Positions 22,720 through 35,601 of a DNA stretch of 64,000 nt are shown here, one piece after another. Made by a program: the position numbers and the translations under genes. Location: positions 64,363,852-64,427,851 of the forward strand of contig CM047815.1 of assembly GCA_026214975.1 (NCBI GenBank), written 5' to 3'. This DNA comes from Gentiana macrophylla. Lineage: Eukaryota > Streptophyta > Magnoliopsida > Gentianales > Gentianaceae. Below the pieces are notes generated by a model. The model was not told the DNA's origin and did no database searches. It saw nothing but the letters and a program-made list of their open reading frames with translations. Each line of letters opens with the position of its first letter. Position 1 is the first letter of the stretch.

Positions 22720-24462
22720 GATATAATCATTACATATAAAATAACCCTCCATAGACTATCCGTAACGAAGCGGGAATATTTGTGTAAACCTTCTTCATTA
22801 CCTCTCATCCTTATTTACCATTAACCCACTAGTGATCAATTAGTTCATAACCAATACGAACTCCGCGGATCGATCAGTTTCTAGGATCAACAAATAAGGG
22901 GATTGTCTTTCTACTTCCCGCAGGAAGGAATGGATTCCATATCTGTGAGACACACACTTCTCACTCATTCCAGAATAGTGCCAAGTGAAAGTGATTCGGA
23001 CCGCACCTCTTAGCGATCCTTAACGAACACATCAAACCCTATCCTGAAACAAGTAGGAGCCTGTAATCACTTCAGGATTAAGGTTAATCCATATATGATC
23101 ATCTTGTGATTCAATAAGATTTCTCAATCACGGAATTATATGAGAAATGTAGATTAAATCGGTCCAGTCTTATATGACTACATCATATATAAATTCCCCA
23201 TTTAGACAACCAATATCGATGGTCCGGATAAGACGGTCACACCATAAAGTGTTCTAGGTGCATTAATGGTGGTTTAATCAATAGACCCCATACTTTGATT
23301 AAGTTCACCACGGACTAATTAGTTCAAGTGTATCACCATAAACTTAATCCTCATGTGTGACACACACTAAGTTATATGGCTACATATGATACGACTTGGG
23401 GTTTTCAGTAGTGTATTTGTTATAAGCACAAAGCAAATAATAATATGAGAATAAATCTGTCATTTATTAATTATAAAAATAATTACATAAATTGTCTTTC
23501 GGGCGCTACTCCTAACAATCTCCCACTTACCCGTAAGGACAAGCAACAATTGTCTATCGGGCTAACTATATCTAACAATCTCCCACTTGCCCGTAAAGAC
23601 ACGCAATGATTGTTTTTAGAACACCACACCCTTATTATTTCTATCCACAACATTCTCTCACTTGCTCTAAACCAGATGAGACATATCTTCCAACTTCATA
23701 CCCGCCAAGCGCTTATTAATGACATTAGACGTCACGCAACTTGGTAAACTAATCAGCTAGGTTGTCGGTTTTGAGGCGATCTTAGGACCGAAACGTCGCC
23801 TCTTTACACGATCTGTCTGAACATGTGGTACTCTTTCTCAATATGCTTTTGACCTCTTGTGACCGCGAAGATCATTTGCATGAGCTACCTCTCAACTATT
23901 TTCACAGTAAAATGGTATCGGCTCATCGAGACCTGTAATTACTTCCAGATCCAACATAGAATTTCTCAAGCCACACTGCCTCCGAAAGTTGCTATGTATT
24001 CAACTAGCAGAGTCAAATTAGGAGTGCTGGATTGCTCCAGACTATAGCTCCATCACTATGAGAAAACACTGAGCCTGAGATCAATTAACGATCATCCTTA
24101 ATCTGACTGTAAGTCAGAATCAATGTAGTCAACAATACTCAGGTATGCACCTGAATATAGACGCATATTACTCCTCGTTATTCGAAGATACACGAGGATG
24201 CACTATACTGCTACTCAACGTCTGAATCCAAGATTCGAATTTAATTGACTTCAATAATCTGACTTTCTCTTCCAAAAGAGAATCTATCCCATTTTCTCTA
24301 TATCCAAAGATTGAGAGAATTATGCCGTGTGGGGTTGGGTAGGAAACCTCTCGTTGAATATTGCATACGATAATGCATTATCATCTTAAAAAATAAGATG
24401 GATAGGACACTGCCAACAACTAGTTCTCGTGAATTCGACCGAATCGATTTCTAAGAATATAG
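22720..24462 (-). mobile_element. LTR element B2, 3' part (LTR fragment plus interior)
   Basis: The 3' LTR fragment at 22720-23517 lacks its outer part, cut at GATATAATC. It is followed on the plus strand by ATCTCCCACTTAC (polypurine tract on the element strand), the 60-bp vestigial boundary (23518-23577), and about 0.9 kb of interior matching B1. The interior stops exactly at 24462, where the family C LTR inserted with duplication of TATAG. It resumes at 30885. Confidence 0.85.
23518..23577 (-). repeat. Vestigial LTR start plus duplicate polypurine tract (B2)
   Basis: On the minus strand a second TGTTAGATATAG start (23577) and polypurine tract precede the real ones, the same duplication as 14546-14603 in B1 (60 versus 58 bp). 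Confidence 0.85.
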
Positions 24463-25059
24463 TGTTAGGAAATCTACGCGGGAACGCAATGGAATTCAAA
24501 AATTTATTTTCTTTGACCAGGATCGACTTCGTGCAATAAACAAATAAAGCTAGTAGACGGTGGTTACCTTGCTTGATCTAAAAGATCGACGCTTTGACCG
24601 TCTAAGGAGAGTAGCGATGCACAGAGCCGCCCAAGCGTTCGGCCTCTACCACTAGTCCACACGAAACCCACCGGAATCCACCATTTGATTGCTACTAGAA
24701 AAATCCGGCTGCTAGACCGGCCTTTTCTCTCTCTCCAAACGCACCGGAATCCACCATTTTCTACATGTATGCATATGCTAGGAGTGGAATTTATGAATAT
24801 GATGCATGACATGATTATATCACATTAATAATCATACAAGAAAATAAATGCAAAAAATAAACCACTGAGATGGACCGTTGGTACCCCCGTATCTAATCTA
24901 TAAAACAAATAAATTAATAAATCCCAAAATTATTTGTAGCCTCCGCCGGGTATAAGAATTTTCTGCTCCATATCTTCAATAAAAATCCTTCTAGCTGATT
25001 TGGTTGAAGCTCTTTCTTCCTTCATCACCACCCGAGTTTGATTCCCCTTCCCTCTTTTT

Positions 25060-25228
25060 TTTTTGTTTTTTTTTTTCGTTTCGTTTTTTTTTTCTTCTTT
25101 CGAACAGTAAATAAAAAAACGAACAGAAAAAAATTTAAAAAAATAGAATTTGATTCGGCCAAGGGGATTTGAACTCAGGTCTGCAGTTTTGTGATTTAGT
25201 GTCTTGACCACCACACCGGCGTCCAGAT
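25060..25228 (-). mobile_element. tRNA-derived SINE-like sequence
   Basis: On the minus strand GGTGTGGTGGTCAAGACAC (box A-like) is followed about 35 bp later by GAGTTCAAATCCC (box B-like) and then an A-rich tail (T-rich on the plus strand around 25060-25150). This is the internal pol III promoter layout of tRNA-related SINEs. It sits in the variable segment of B3. Target duplications were not resolved. Confidence 0.5.
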
Positions 25229-25474
25229 TTGATGAAGAACGCATCCGATTTAATAAATATGGTGCAGCCGAATTAAAAATTGTAGGAAATTACATGATAT
25301 CCTATACCCAAAAAAGGGTTTATAATAGATCTAACGGTAAACAGGTACCAACCCCAATCCATCTCGTCAACCAAACATTCAATCGCATAAATTAAAATTG
25401 AAAGATGCAATTTTTATTCTATTCCACTCTTTATTAATTCATTATGCAATCATGATCGTAAAATCGCTTCAACC

Positions 25475-25488
25475 TGGCTCTGCTACCA
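25475..25488 (-). other. B3 primer binding site
   Basis: On the minus strand TGGTAGCAGAGCCA lies two bases from the LTR end (25491). It differs from the initiator-Met site of family A (TGGTATCAGAGCC) by one base. Confidence 0.8.
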
Positions 25489-25490
25489 CA

Positions 25491-27176
25491 TGCTGGATAT
25501 ACAGAAACTTGAATCCGGATCCGATCCATAATTGGATCGTCAGATCTGATTCACAGCACCGATCGAGACGCTCGATCATGCATAGCGGAAGCTACGAATA
25601 AATTCGCATGCGATTTTACCACGATTCGATTCGCATAAATAATTAATCTAACTATGAGAAGGTTGAAGATTTACCTTATTAAAGAGGAACAGTAAATCAA
25701 CAGATGGAGAAGCCACAATCTTCCGGATTGTATCTCCAAGCGACGACCGGTGGAGATCCTCGCCGTAGAACCTCCTCGAGTATGCCCACTCTTAATGACT
25801 AAGGCAAGAAACTAATTTTTTTCCTTTTTATTTAGATGTGGCGCAGATTGTGATTATTAATTGTGTTAGGAAGAACTCTCTTTATATAGGAAAATAACTA
25901 GTCAAGAGAGTTATCATTTTCACACCACAATTACCTATTCCCATAAGGAAAAAATATTTGCCAAAAGATAAGAGATAATTCTCAAAAAACTAATCTCTTA
26001 TTTTTCCATTAATTATCCAACAAATAGATAATTAATTAATTACACATGTGACATAATCTAGGAAAATTTCTTCTCCTAATTTATCTACAATGTGTGGGGC
26101 CATTTTAATCATTATTTTAATAGAAAATATATTTTCTATTTTATAGATTATTTACCAAATAAATAATATTGCATATTCATTAAATAGACCAACTATTTAA
26201 TTTATTTTCGAGGTTCCACAAAACGAGAAAACACTCGCGTGTTAGGAGCAAACCGGGGACCATGGACTTATAACCAGTAGCTACAATAAATTAAATAAAA
26301 TATTCATCAAACATAATATTTCTACTTAATTCATTAATTCCGGAATTACGCCACCATAAATCCGAAACTGGACTCTACCGATTATAGATATAACTTATTC
26401 TCAAAACGTCGAGTCGAGTCGATAAGTGTCCATTGATATAATCATTACATATAAACTAACCCTCCATAGACTATCCGTAATGAAGCGGGAATATTTCCGT
26501 AAATCTTCTTCATTACATCTCATCATTATTTACCATTAACTCACTAGTGATCAATTAGTTCATAACCAATACGAACTCCGCGGATCGATCAGTTTCTAGG
26601 ATCAACAAATAAGGGGATTGTCTTTCTACTTCTTGCAGGAAGGAATTGATTTCATATTTGTGAGACACACACTTCTCACTCATTCCAGAATAGTGCCAAC
26701 GTGAAAGTGATTCGGACCGCGCCTCTTAGCGATCCTTAACGAACACATCAAACCCTATCCTCAAACAAGTAGGAGCCTGTAATCACTTCAAGATTAAGGT
26801 TAATCCATATATGATCATCTTGTGATTCAACAAGATTTCTCAATCACGGAATTATATGAGAAATGCAGATTAAATTGGTTCAGTCCTATATGACTACATC
26901 ATATATAAATGCCCCACTTAGACAACCAATGTCGACGGTCCGGATAAGACGGTCACACCATAAAGTGTTATGGGCGCATTAATGGTGGTTTAATCAATAG
27001 ACCCCATACTTTGATTAAGTTCACCACGGACTAATTAGTTCAAGTGTATCACCATAAACTTAATCCTCATGTGTGACACACACTAAGTTATATGGCTACA
27101 TATGATACGACTTGGGGTTTTCAGCAGTGTATTTCTTATAAGCACAAAAAAAATAATAAGATGAGAATAAATCTGT
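25491..27176 (-). repeat. B3 5' LTR, outer end truncated
   Basis: Plus strand begins TGCTGGATATACAG. Matches B1 and B2 LTRs until AATCTGT (27176), where homology stops about 65 bp before the expected end. TATATAAA on the minus strand at 25888-25881 is its promoter. Confidence 0.85.
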
Positions 27177-27852
27177 TATGACAGCGTCGTAACGGTAACT
27201 CTGCCACCTGAAAGAGAAGGCCATTGTAAAATTCTACAAGTCTAGATGACAGTGGCCGAACAACACTTCTAACTGATCTGACCTCACAACAAGTGGTTCT
27301 GCCAGATCTGGGGGCTTATAACGAGGGTCAGACTAGACTTTGCCAAATGTAATGTGTAGAGTGGCTAAGTCATAAATGAAGATAGAGAATTATTAAGTAG
27401 TAAAGGCCAGGAGCCTTAAGTTTTAGTGAAGAAGCGGACCTGAACCCCAGGTGGGAGGTCAACTCGGCCCTTCTTAACTTACCACCGTAGGCCGGCTCGG
27501 TAAGAGTGAATGTCGGGTAACGCAGTACATGTCGAGATGGCCTAGGAGGTTCGACGTAGGTCGTCCAGGACCTTATTTATTCATATTTGGCACACGTGCT
27601 TAATAATATCAGATAAACATGGAAAGAATTTCATGACATAATGACACTGATCCTATCATTTAAATATGTCTATAATTATCCCTAAATTATAGGGATCAAC
27701 ACGTGATTATCCTTAGGGACTAAGAATACGAATCCTTGTAGAACAAGGAAAGTGATGAGCCATCCCCTATATAAGCAACCCTAAGGAACTACGAAATACT
27801 TGATTCCTGAACAATTACATGATACGTAGGCAACTTAGGAAAAGGGGGAAAT
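27177..27852. other. Unassigned, upstream of Copia-like LTR
   Basis: Non-coding. CTATATAAGCAACCC (about 27767) and TGATACGTAGGCA (about 27820) resemble Gypsy LTR promoter and U5 motifs. The last bases, AAAAGGGGGAAAT, are a polypurine tract for the LTR at 27853, so at least the right edge is the 3' interior of that element. Confidence 0.4.
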
Positions 27853-29209
27853 TGTTAGGAACATTTTATTATGTTTTGATGATGGCCACACTAGCTGTTA
27901 TAGCAAGCCTGAAATAAGTTAGAAATTCTCTGTATAAGTCTTTACTTAGAGTCTGACATATTGTATAAGTTAAGTCAGACAAGTATTGTACTAGTTGGTA
28001 GGACGGCAAAGTAAAGCAGACATTCGGCGAAGTGAGGCCAGCCAAGCACCAGCAGAGAAGTAGTGAAGACTTAATGGTATGACTTATAACCAAGGAAGTA
28101 TGTGATGACTTGGATAAGTCTAAGTATATTTCAAGTGATGAAATTCAATGTTCAAATATGGTGTACACTGATCTCACCCAAGTCAATGATCAGTGAAGTA
28201 CAAAGATTCTCCTTAAAACTGAAGTAATGAAGGAAACAGTGAATCGGCAGAGTAAACTGACTTTCGGCAAAGTGAAGGCAATAACGGTGAAGGAAGATCT
28301 AAACGGAAAAGTCAGATGGATCACTCAACCGGTCAAAGAACGCGAAGTAATCCTTATCAGAATGGAATTGAAAAATGATGAAGATTCAGAGGATCAATCA
28401 AGGACGGATTTTCTGCTATACATTTGAAGGAAAAATCCGATCACTGAAATCAATGAGGATAAAATTAAGGGGGAATCAAGAATAAAATCAAGGATTATTC
28501 CCCTCATAAATATAGCCAACGGACGGAATTTCAAATCAATGATACTCAAGGCTATAAATAGAAGGCATTGACAGACATATAAAATAACGATTAAGAAAAG
28601 CAAAAAGGAAGCAGAAACTCTGTCAATTTGAAAAGCCTTCTCTCTGAACTTACAAGGATTTATCTAGAGATCAACTCAGACATCCGAACTACAATTTCAT
28701 ATTTATCACTGAGATTGAACAATCAAGTTTGTGAATCTCATTCACAATAAATCAAAACAAGCCCAATCGAAGTCATCTGAGAGAAGGAGTTGTGCTTGTG
28801 ATAGTTGGCTTTGAGGATTTGATCTCAAGGAGCGGTGAGAGAGATCAATCATTGAAAGCTGCTGCGAGTCAAGGAGTGATAGTCTTGTAGATTGTGAAGC
28901 TTGGGAAGCCAAGGACAATCATACTATTGTATCTGTAAAAACAATAGTTAATTCCTCCAATCATCACAGGAGAAGAGTGGACTAAGGGATTACACCACCT
29001 TGAACCACTATAAGTCTTGTGTCAATTTACTTTCTGCAATTTACTTTACTGCATTCATTTAAATTGCCACATCATAATCTAAATCTGTGATTGTCCAAAC
29101 TACTTTGAAACAACATAGTAAGAAGGGACTTATCCGCTGCCCAAAAGCTTTTAAATACAAGAAAAGTTTTTGAAACTCCACTATAGTCATTCACCCCCCC
29201 CCAAGCGTT
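27853..29209 (+). repeat. Copia/SIRE-like LTR, truncated at its end
   Basis: Starts TGTTAGGAACA directly after AAAAGGGGGAAAT. It ends in CATTCACCCCCCCCC (to 29209), the CCCC-rich tail typical near the end of plant SIRE-type Copia LTRs, where family C LTR sequence takes over. A TATAAATA box is at 28553-28560. No pol frames are associated with it. The CGGCAAAGTGA-type motif occurs several times in its first 450 bp. Confidence 0.6.
28553..28560 (+). promoter_or_regulatory. TATA box of Copia-like LTR
   Basis: TATAAATA followed by GAAGGCATTGACAG, about 700 bp into the LTR. Confidence 0.6.
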
Positions 29210-30884
29210 CGGCCTCTACCGCTAGTCCACACGAAACCCACCGGAATCCACCATTTGATTGCTACTAGAAAAATCCAGCTGCTAGACCGGCCTTTTTTCT
29301 CTCTCAAAACTCTCTCTAAGAAGCTCTCTATTTTTCACAAGAATTCTGAACTCTTGGAATTATGGTGTACAAAAGAGCTAACCAACCCCTCATATTTATA
29401 ATAGAGGTGGTTCCCCATATGTCCTCCAAAATCCTTGGAGAACAAGTCTGAGTAGAGTGGAGAGAAAGAAAACATTTTCCTAATAAAATAAGTAAAATCC
29501 CATAGATTGATTTATCTCATTTAATTTAATATCTTATATTAAATATTTCCAAGATATTGTCAATATTCAATATTGACTATTTTTATCTTATTAACATAAA
29601 TCTATTTTTCCAAAATCAATTAATATCTAATATTAATATTATGGTAATCTTATTAATTAAATTGCACAATCCATGTGTATCCAATACACTTAACACTTGC
29701 GCCTCCTTTAGCCATTAATTGGCTTCCGGAATATTCTTTAATTAATATAATTAATATCTTGTATTTTTATTCATAATAAATAAATACTACCATATTAATT
29801 TACTACTATAACATTTATAGTCGTGAGATAAACTTTCCTTATTTGGTTATCATCTATTACCACATTTTAATCCGGCTAGATGTTCATATGTGTGTGACCC
29901 GATAAGCTTCCGAATATGTTGGCCATAGACACAAAGTGCAAATTACGAAAATGTCTTTCATGCCTAACGATCACGGGATAACGTCTAGCAACACACCGTG
30001 ACCCCCAATCATCGGAAGAGTCAAATGCAATGACTACTACCATTCATGTGAAAGAGTTACCGTGTAACTTACAATCCTATCGCTGTAATAATATCCATAC
30101 GGTCGTACGTCGTGTCAAACATTAACGACCGTATCTTATAATCTGGATATCATGCTCTCTCTCGAAGTAACTCATTTACTTCCACTTTGCAAAGATTCAT
30201 GAGAGTAAGACATTCCTTATAAGAAGGCCCTTAGCTTTCGGATATTCACCCCTACTAATAGAGTTCTCGATTCCCAGAAGACCAAACATGTATACTCCGC
30301 ATGCTTCAGTATCACACACAATCACTACCGCATGATCGCCCCGTGGCTAGGGGAAACCTAAATAGTGTCAAAGCATGACAATCTATAGTGTGATGCCATG
30401 TAGACTCCGGTCCTAAGGATAATTACACAACCTCCACATAGTGTGACACTTAACAGTGTAAGTGGGTCAGTCTAACGTACGCATTCTCTAATACACGTCC
30501 ACGTACAGTCCAAGTGTCTCTACACTTCGATAGACGAGATCTATCCCTGCCCTTAAAGACATAAGACATCTAATACGTGCTAGCTTTTGCTTACGTACTA
30601 TCAATGCCCTGTTTAATAGTACTTGACTAGAGAGACATTTAAGTATCAAACTTATTAAAGTGATTAGAGATCTCATCAACCATAATCGCCTATCATGGTT
30701 TCTTTATCACAGTTTAATACTAAGGACGTTATCATATAACAATTCATAATTGGTTCATTAAAAGAACATATATATGACAACATAAAAGCCATTTAATATA
30801 TGTACAAACATAAAGAAATAGTAGAAATGATCCGACCAGTCGGATCCGGTCCAACCCGATTGGGTTTAGGACACTATTTCAACA

Positions 30885-33800
30885 TATAGTCCACTTCTTT
30901 GATTCAGAGAAGCTTTGGCTCGTCATTTCTTGACTTTAGATAACACACTCAAGTTGTTCCCAACCGTTGCAGTGTCATCTTTATGAACGCTAATATTCAC
31001 TACTTTAACCAATACTGATTCTCTGGTATACAAAAGACTCATCAATATTCTGGTCAAGCCCACACATTTCAAACATGCAGCTCTTAATGACCTAGAGGTA
31101 TGCTTTAATCCTCCAATGGATGTAAGCACAGGCAGTCAATCTGCCATTGGATTTAAGATAAAACCCTTATGTTCCGAATGAATTCGAGCTCCTTTGTACG
31201 GCAAGAAAGTTTCAGGGCATCACCCATGTTAGTCTTTCTGCTTTTCATGGAGTTAAGCAAGGCTGAGTGGTGAGAAAGTTTCAGGGCATCACCCCCATTG
31301 AACTATCTACTTCTCAGAGAATTTCCCTTAGACCACTTGGCTTTGCTTAGAAAGTTAAACTTTCCCATTCAATCGACTCTTTTCCATGTAGATCCAATTT
31401 CTCCCACTGGGCCTGAGACACTCAAGTGGTTCTACAAGAGTATGAACAGAACTGGAGTACCAAAACTCCATATACAGGTTTATGGCTTTAAACCAACCTC
31501 TTATTGTTAGAATCCTATACAGTCTTCCCAAAAAGACCATATGTGATCAATCACCCCCAATAAACTGTAAAGTCTGCATGATCACGGTGGGTCAATGGTT
31601 AAACCATAATCCAACTGTATTTGGGTGGATTGATATTCTGATCTAGTTCAGTAGTATTAATCAGCGTAATCCCCAACAACCAATGTTGGATGTGGTCTGA
31701 TTAAATTAGATAGTAAATCCTTGAGTAACTGTACTTCAAAGTCTAAGGTTGTTATTTAATCATTCTTTTAGAAAGGATGTAACAGTGTAACCTTCACTAT
31801 CTGATCTTAAGAATCTTATAACCAGCCTTTACTCATTGCATTAAGATATTTCACGAACAGTCACCATCTGAACGTGTATGTAAAATCTACAGTGCTACCT
31901 TCAAGCACTAGTGCTAAATGCCTCTATTTGCGGAAGTGGAGTAAATGCACTTCACTCTTTATCCACAAATTCATAAGCATCTTCTAGGTAGACTTCTCGG
32001 TATTACATAATAATGTAAACCGTCATTTTTCAACCAACATCTTAATTGAGTTAAGCAGTTTATTGTACCATTTCAATAACTATACAAGACAATCTATGGT
32101 TTATCCTTTCAGTGAAATCATTTCACTCGGAGGTAGGCCAAGAATCAGTGACAAAACCTTGCCATAGATTATATCCGAGCATGGAATGTTTCTCTAGTAA
32201 TATCAGATATTCCTCCAAATATTCTAATAAACTAATCGGCGTTTCGAGTAGTCGTCTGACAAAGTGTCTACCACTCAAAAGCTCCCACAAGCTTGTTTCT
32301 TTCATAAGAACCCGAAGGTCAATATGAACAAGCTGTGATATTTCTTTAGCTCCATTACCCTTACCCAATTGAAAGGTTACTTAGTCATTTTTCCTTTGAG
32401 ATAGTGTTTTTAGACTGGGAGATAGGAATCACCCTTAGCCAGTCTTCAGATATTATCTCTAGGATATATGCTCTAATTAATAGATGCTTGAAGAATCGTT
32501 TATCTAAATACGGAAACCATTTGTCTTAATAGTTTATGATGGGTTGCATATACCTTTTCAGCATTACTTAGTGGTTCTGACTTTATCAGACAAAGTCCGA
32601 GTCTCAGAATCGTATACAAATGTCATATTCACTTTCTTTAAGGCAACTATATTATCGATGTGAAAGTGAATCAATTTGTTCCAACGAATCTGAAAACAGA
32701 GATTAAATTTCTGCGATATTCAAGGATTAAAATCTGAAATTTTGTTTCCTAATATCACTCCCACTATCTTAGCTGAAATAACTGCCCGTTGTCTACTCTT
32801 AATCATGAATGCCCAGCTACCTTGTTCTTACAAAAGAACTTTAGCTTCCGAGTCAAATTACTCGGTTAAGAAAGTCTCTAAGGATTCATAGGTTAGTGAT
32901 CCGAAATCACTTTCCTTATCCTATACTTTCTTTTATTAATATTTCGATTTAGCCTTTAACTTATTTAGTTTAGATGACTTACACTTGTAGACATTTATCT
33001 TCCCATTCTTGGCTTTCTTTAAAGGAAATGACCGTGAACTAGCAATTCATTTGAGTAGACACTACTCGTGAACCGTGGAATGTCCATTGAGAGTGGGACC
33101 AAATCATTCTCGTCATCTTTGAACTAAATTTTGTTTGTCTCTCATTCGACACGAGTGACAGCAGTGACATTCTTTTCAATGTCAGTTAAGTTTAAAGGCT
33201 TAAGAGGGAAATCCTCCATCAAAAATTAATTGCATTCTCGATTAACAAGTTCAACGTTCTTGTTACTTTTCCACTTTTACGAAGTCTTTATTAGTCAATA
33301 TTATATGTTTAGCAGTTTAGATACCTTGAGATGATATGTAGTTGCAAAAAATAAATCATGACAGAAATATAAATCAAATCATACACCACAACAAATAAGA
33401 AATTTCCTTTCAAAAAAAAAAAAACAAATAAGAAATTTTAGGAATTATAAACGTGATGTCATGCATGCTACCATTCCAAGGATTTAATCTCACACCTACA
33501 GTGCCGCCTCAGGGTAGGTCAAAGAGGTGACGATTAAATTGAGACAATCTCTCTCAACAACTAATTGAGAATCAGACATCTCTATTTAATTGCTGATTAC
33601 CATCCTTTTTCAGCCAAGATATTTCCTAAAATATCCTTTAGAGTGTTACCCACTGTTTCAGATCTCAAAGTACGTCCCAAATATGCCGCCTCAGGGTCGG
33701 TCAGTGACTCGACGAGTACCCAAAATCTTATCCTTTCGGAGACCAAGCCTTGAATTTTGATAGTGGTGAAAGCCACCCTCAGGGGGCCGAAATCAAAGCC

Positions 33801-34893
33801 GCACGAGGCGTCACCATTCTCTCACGTGCTTGTGTCAACAGTAGAGGCCGTGGGGTCGGTTGTCACCTTCCCCGCTCTCACTCGTTATTTTGAAAATTAG
33901 GTAGTGTTTTAGGATTTCCAGAATTTATTTACAATCCGAAAAACAATAAATCATGAATATTTAAATTAATCCTCCCACTAGTTCATCGGTTTCAAATACC
34001 GTCTAACTAGTGTCACTTATTCACGACTTTCCAATTTCTCGGATTTATAAAATCTTTGTGTAAACACTACACAATTAAAATTCACCATGAATTTTATAAT
34101 CCTAATATATGAGGACTTATGAAATTCCCACCAAATCGAAAAACAATAAATCACAAATTTAAAGCTCTCACTAGTTTATCGGTTCCAAATACCGTCTAAC
34201 TAGTGACACTATATTCATGATCTTCCAATTTATTGATTATAGAAAATCTCTTGTGTAGACACTACCCAATAAAAATTCACCAAAGTATTTTTAAAGTCCT
34301 AATTTTATCATGATAAAAAAAAAGGATCTTAGAATTTTTCCAATAATCCGAAAATAATAAATCATGAAAAAATAATCACCAACTTATCGGTTCCAAATAC
34401 AGTCTAGTTAGCGTCCTATCTTTTCATGATTTTCCAAATTTTCGGTTATTAAAATCATTTTTATGTAGACACTACATAATCAAAATTCACAAAGAATTTT
34501 AATCCATAACAAAATTTAGCTTGTAAATTTTATTTCTTATCATGTGAATTTTATATCCCGATAAAATTCCGTTTCCTTTAATTAATATAATTTATTTGTA
34601 ATCTAAATTAATTATCGCGTTGATACACGTCTCATTAATTTCAATATTATTTTTCTACATGTATGCATATGCTAGGAGTGAAATTTATGAATATGATGCA
34701 TGACATGGTTATATCACATTAATAATCATACAAGAAAATAAATGCGAAAAATAAACCACTGAGATGGACCGTTGGTACCCCCGTATCTAATCTATAAAAC
34801 AAATAAATTAATAAATCCTAAAATTATTTGTAGCCTCGACCGGGTCTAAGAATTTTCTGCTCCATATCTTCAATAAAAATCCTTCTAGCTAAT
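30885..34893 (-). mobile_element. LTR element B2, remaining interior (5' end lost)
   Basis: Continues the B2 interior after the family C insertion. Contains on the minus strand two GGCGGCA-type boxes (33684-33709 and 33502-33521), three copies of the two-tier hairpin (34412-33978), and several GGG-loop-CCC hairpins (near 31213 and 31273). It ends abruptly near 34893, before the expected variable segment and primer site. No coding frames of note. Confidence 0.85.
33978..34412 (-). repeat. Three copies of two-tier hairpin motif (B2)
   Basis: Copies at 33978-34010 and 34171-34203 have perfect outer (CTAGTT/AACTAG) and inner (CGGT/ACCG) stems. The third, about 34380-34412, is decayed. Loop sequence TTCAAAT or TCCAAAT on the plus strand. 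The same motif occurs in family A, although spacing here is wider (about 190-210 bp). Confidence 0.85.
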
Positions 34894-35601
34894 TTATTCA
34901 TAAACTAGATCCAGCACCGTCAATACTCATCCTTCAAAGTTTGTGAATATCACGAAATAATAGATTGAAAATGAGATTGACTAAGATGCAACAAAAAAAA
35001 TTATGAGGGAGAGATGTGTTTACTTTCTAGTGTGTTATATAATGTGCCACGTGTTTGTATTCTTTCAATGGATTTGTTTGATGCTTAAATAAGTATTTTA
35101 TTTTGTACACTATGTGTGTTGTTGAAAAAACAACAATATTATATGTTATCTAATAGTTTTGATGTAAAATGAAATTAGGCTTCACAAATCGACCCAAACC
35201 AATTCAAATCGAAATCAGTTCAAACCAAACTATTGTTTTTCGTAGTGTTTTGGTTTGAGATATTCAATTTCCAAACCAAACCGACTAGTAATAGGCGCAA
35301 ACCAAACCGAACTCACCCAACCCGACTCAAGCTCACCCCTCACAAGTTGTTCGTCCCCCACTTTGACTTGATTTGGTCAAATGTTCTGTTAAAAAAATGA
35401 ACTCATTGTTTGTCTTAGGACGTAAGCGAGTCAAGCTACGCGTAGTAGTTCAAACTCGAACTTGACTCACTCGAAGATTAAATCAACGATAGTTTTTTTG
35501 GAGTGGAAATCGACGATGGTTAAGAAATGCAATAATCGACTCGACTATTCACGAATATGCTCAAACATTTATTTATATATGATAATATGTATGTATGTGT
35601 A
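34894..35601. other. Spacer with hAT-like terminal fragment
   Basis: No gene. 35165-35345 is rich in AACCAAACC-type repeats and ends CAAGCTCACCCCTCAC, resembling a right end of the hAT-like repeat whose left end is at 10545. 35405-35600 includes CGAGTCAAG and TGACTCACTCG motifs. The Helitron inserts right after it. Confidence 0.45.

Larger units (their letters stand above)
24757..27176 (-). mobile_element. LTR element B3, 5' end only
   Basis: Contains, on the minus strand, a 5' LTR from 27176 (outer end missing) to 25491, a primer site, and about 0.7 kb of 5' interior, ending near 24757. The interior end matches 34650-34893 of B2, including GATGGACCG and GGTACCCCCG. It lies inside the family C LTR, so its placement is unusual and may reflect ectopic recombination between B copies. 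Confidence 0.8.
24463..30884 (-). mobile_element. Family C LTR inserted in B2 (TSD TATAG), interrupted by foreign DNA
   Basis: The plus strand starts TGTTAGGAAATCTACGC at 24463 and ends CACTATTTCAACA at 30884. TATAG flanks it on both sides (24458-24462 and 30885-30889), and B2 interior continues on either side. Family C LTR sequence is seen at 24463-24756 and 29210-30884; the latter matches, in reverse, the LTR at 44518. Between them lie a B fragment, an unassigned stretch and a Copia-like LTR. About 110 bp of LTR is present at both edges of this insert (24630-24739 and 29210-29310). The core is best read as one solo LTR later disrupted, but a collapsed or rearranged assembly is possible. Confidence 0.75.

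Noticed and set aside
25140..25228. A functional tRNA gene in the tRNA-like sequence
   Set aside because: Only box A/B-like segments are present. No complete cloverleaf with acceptor stem pairing could be drawn, and an A-rich tail follows, so a SINE is the better reading.
24930..25244. 104-codon minus-strand frame
   Set aside because: It runs through a tRNA-derived SINE and a poly(K) stretch made by its A-rich tail.
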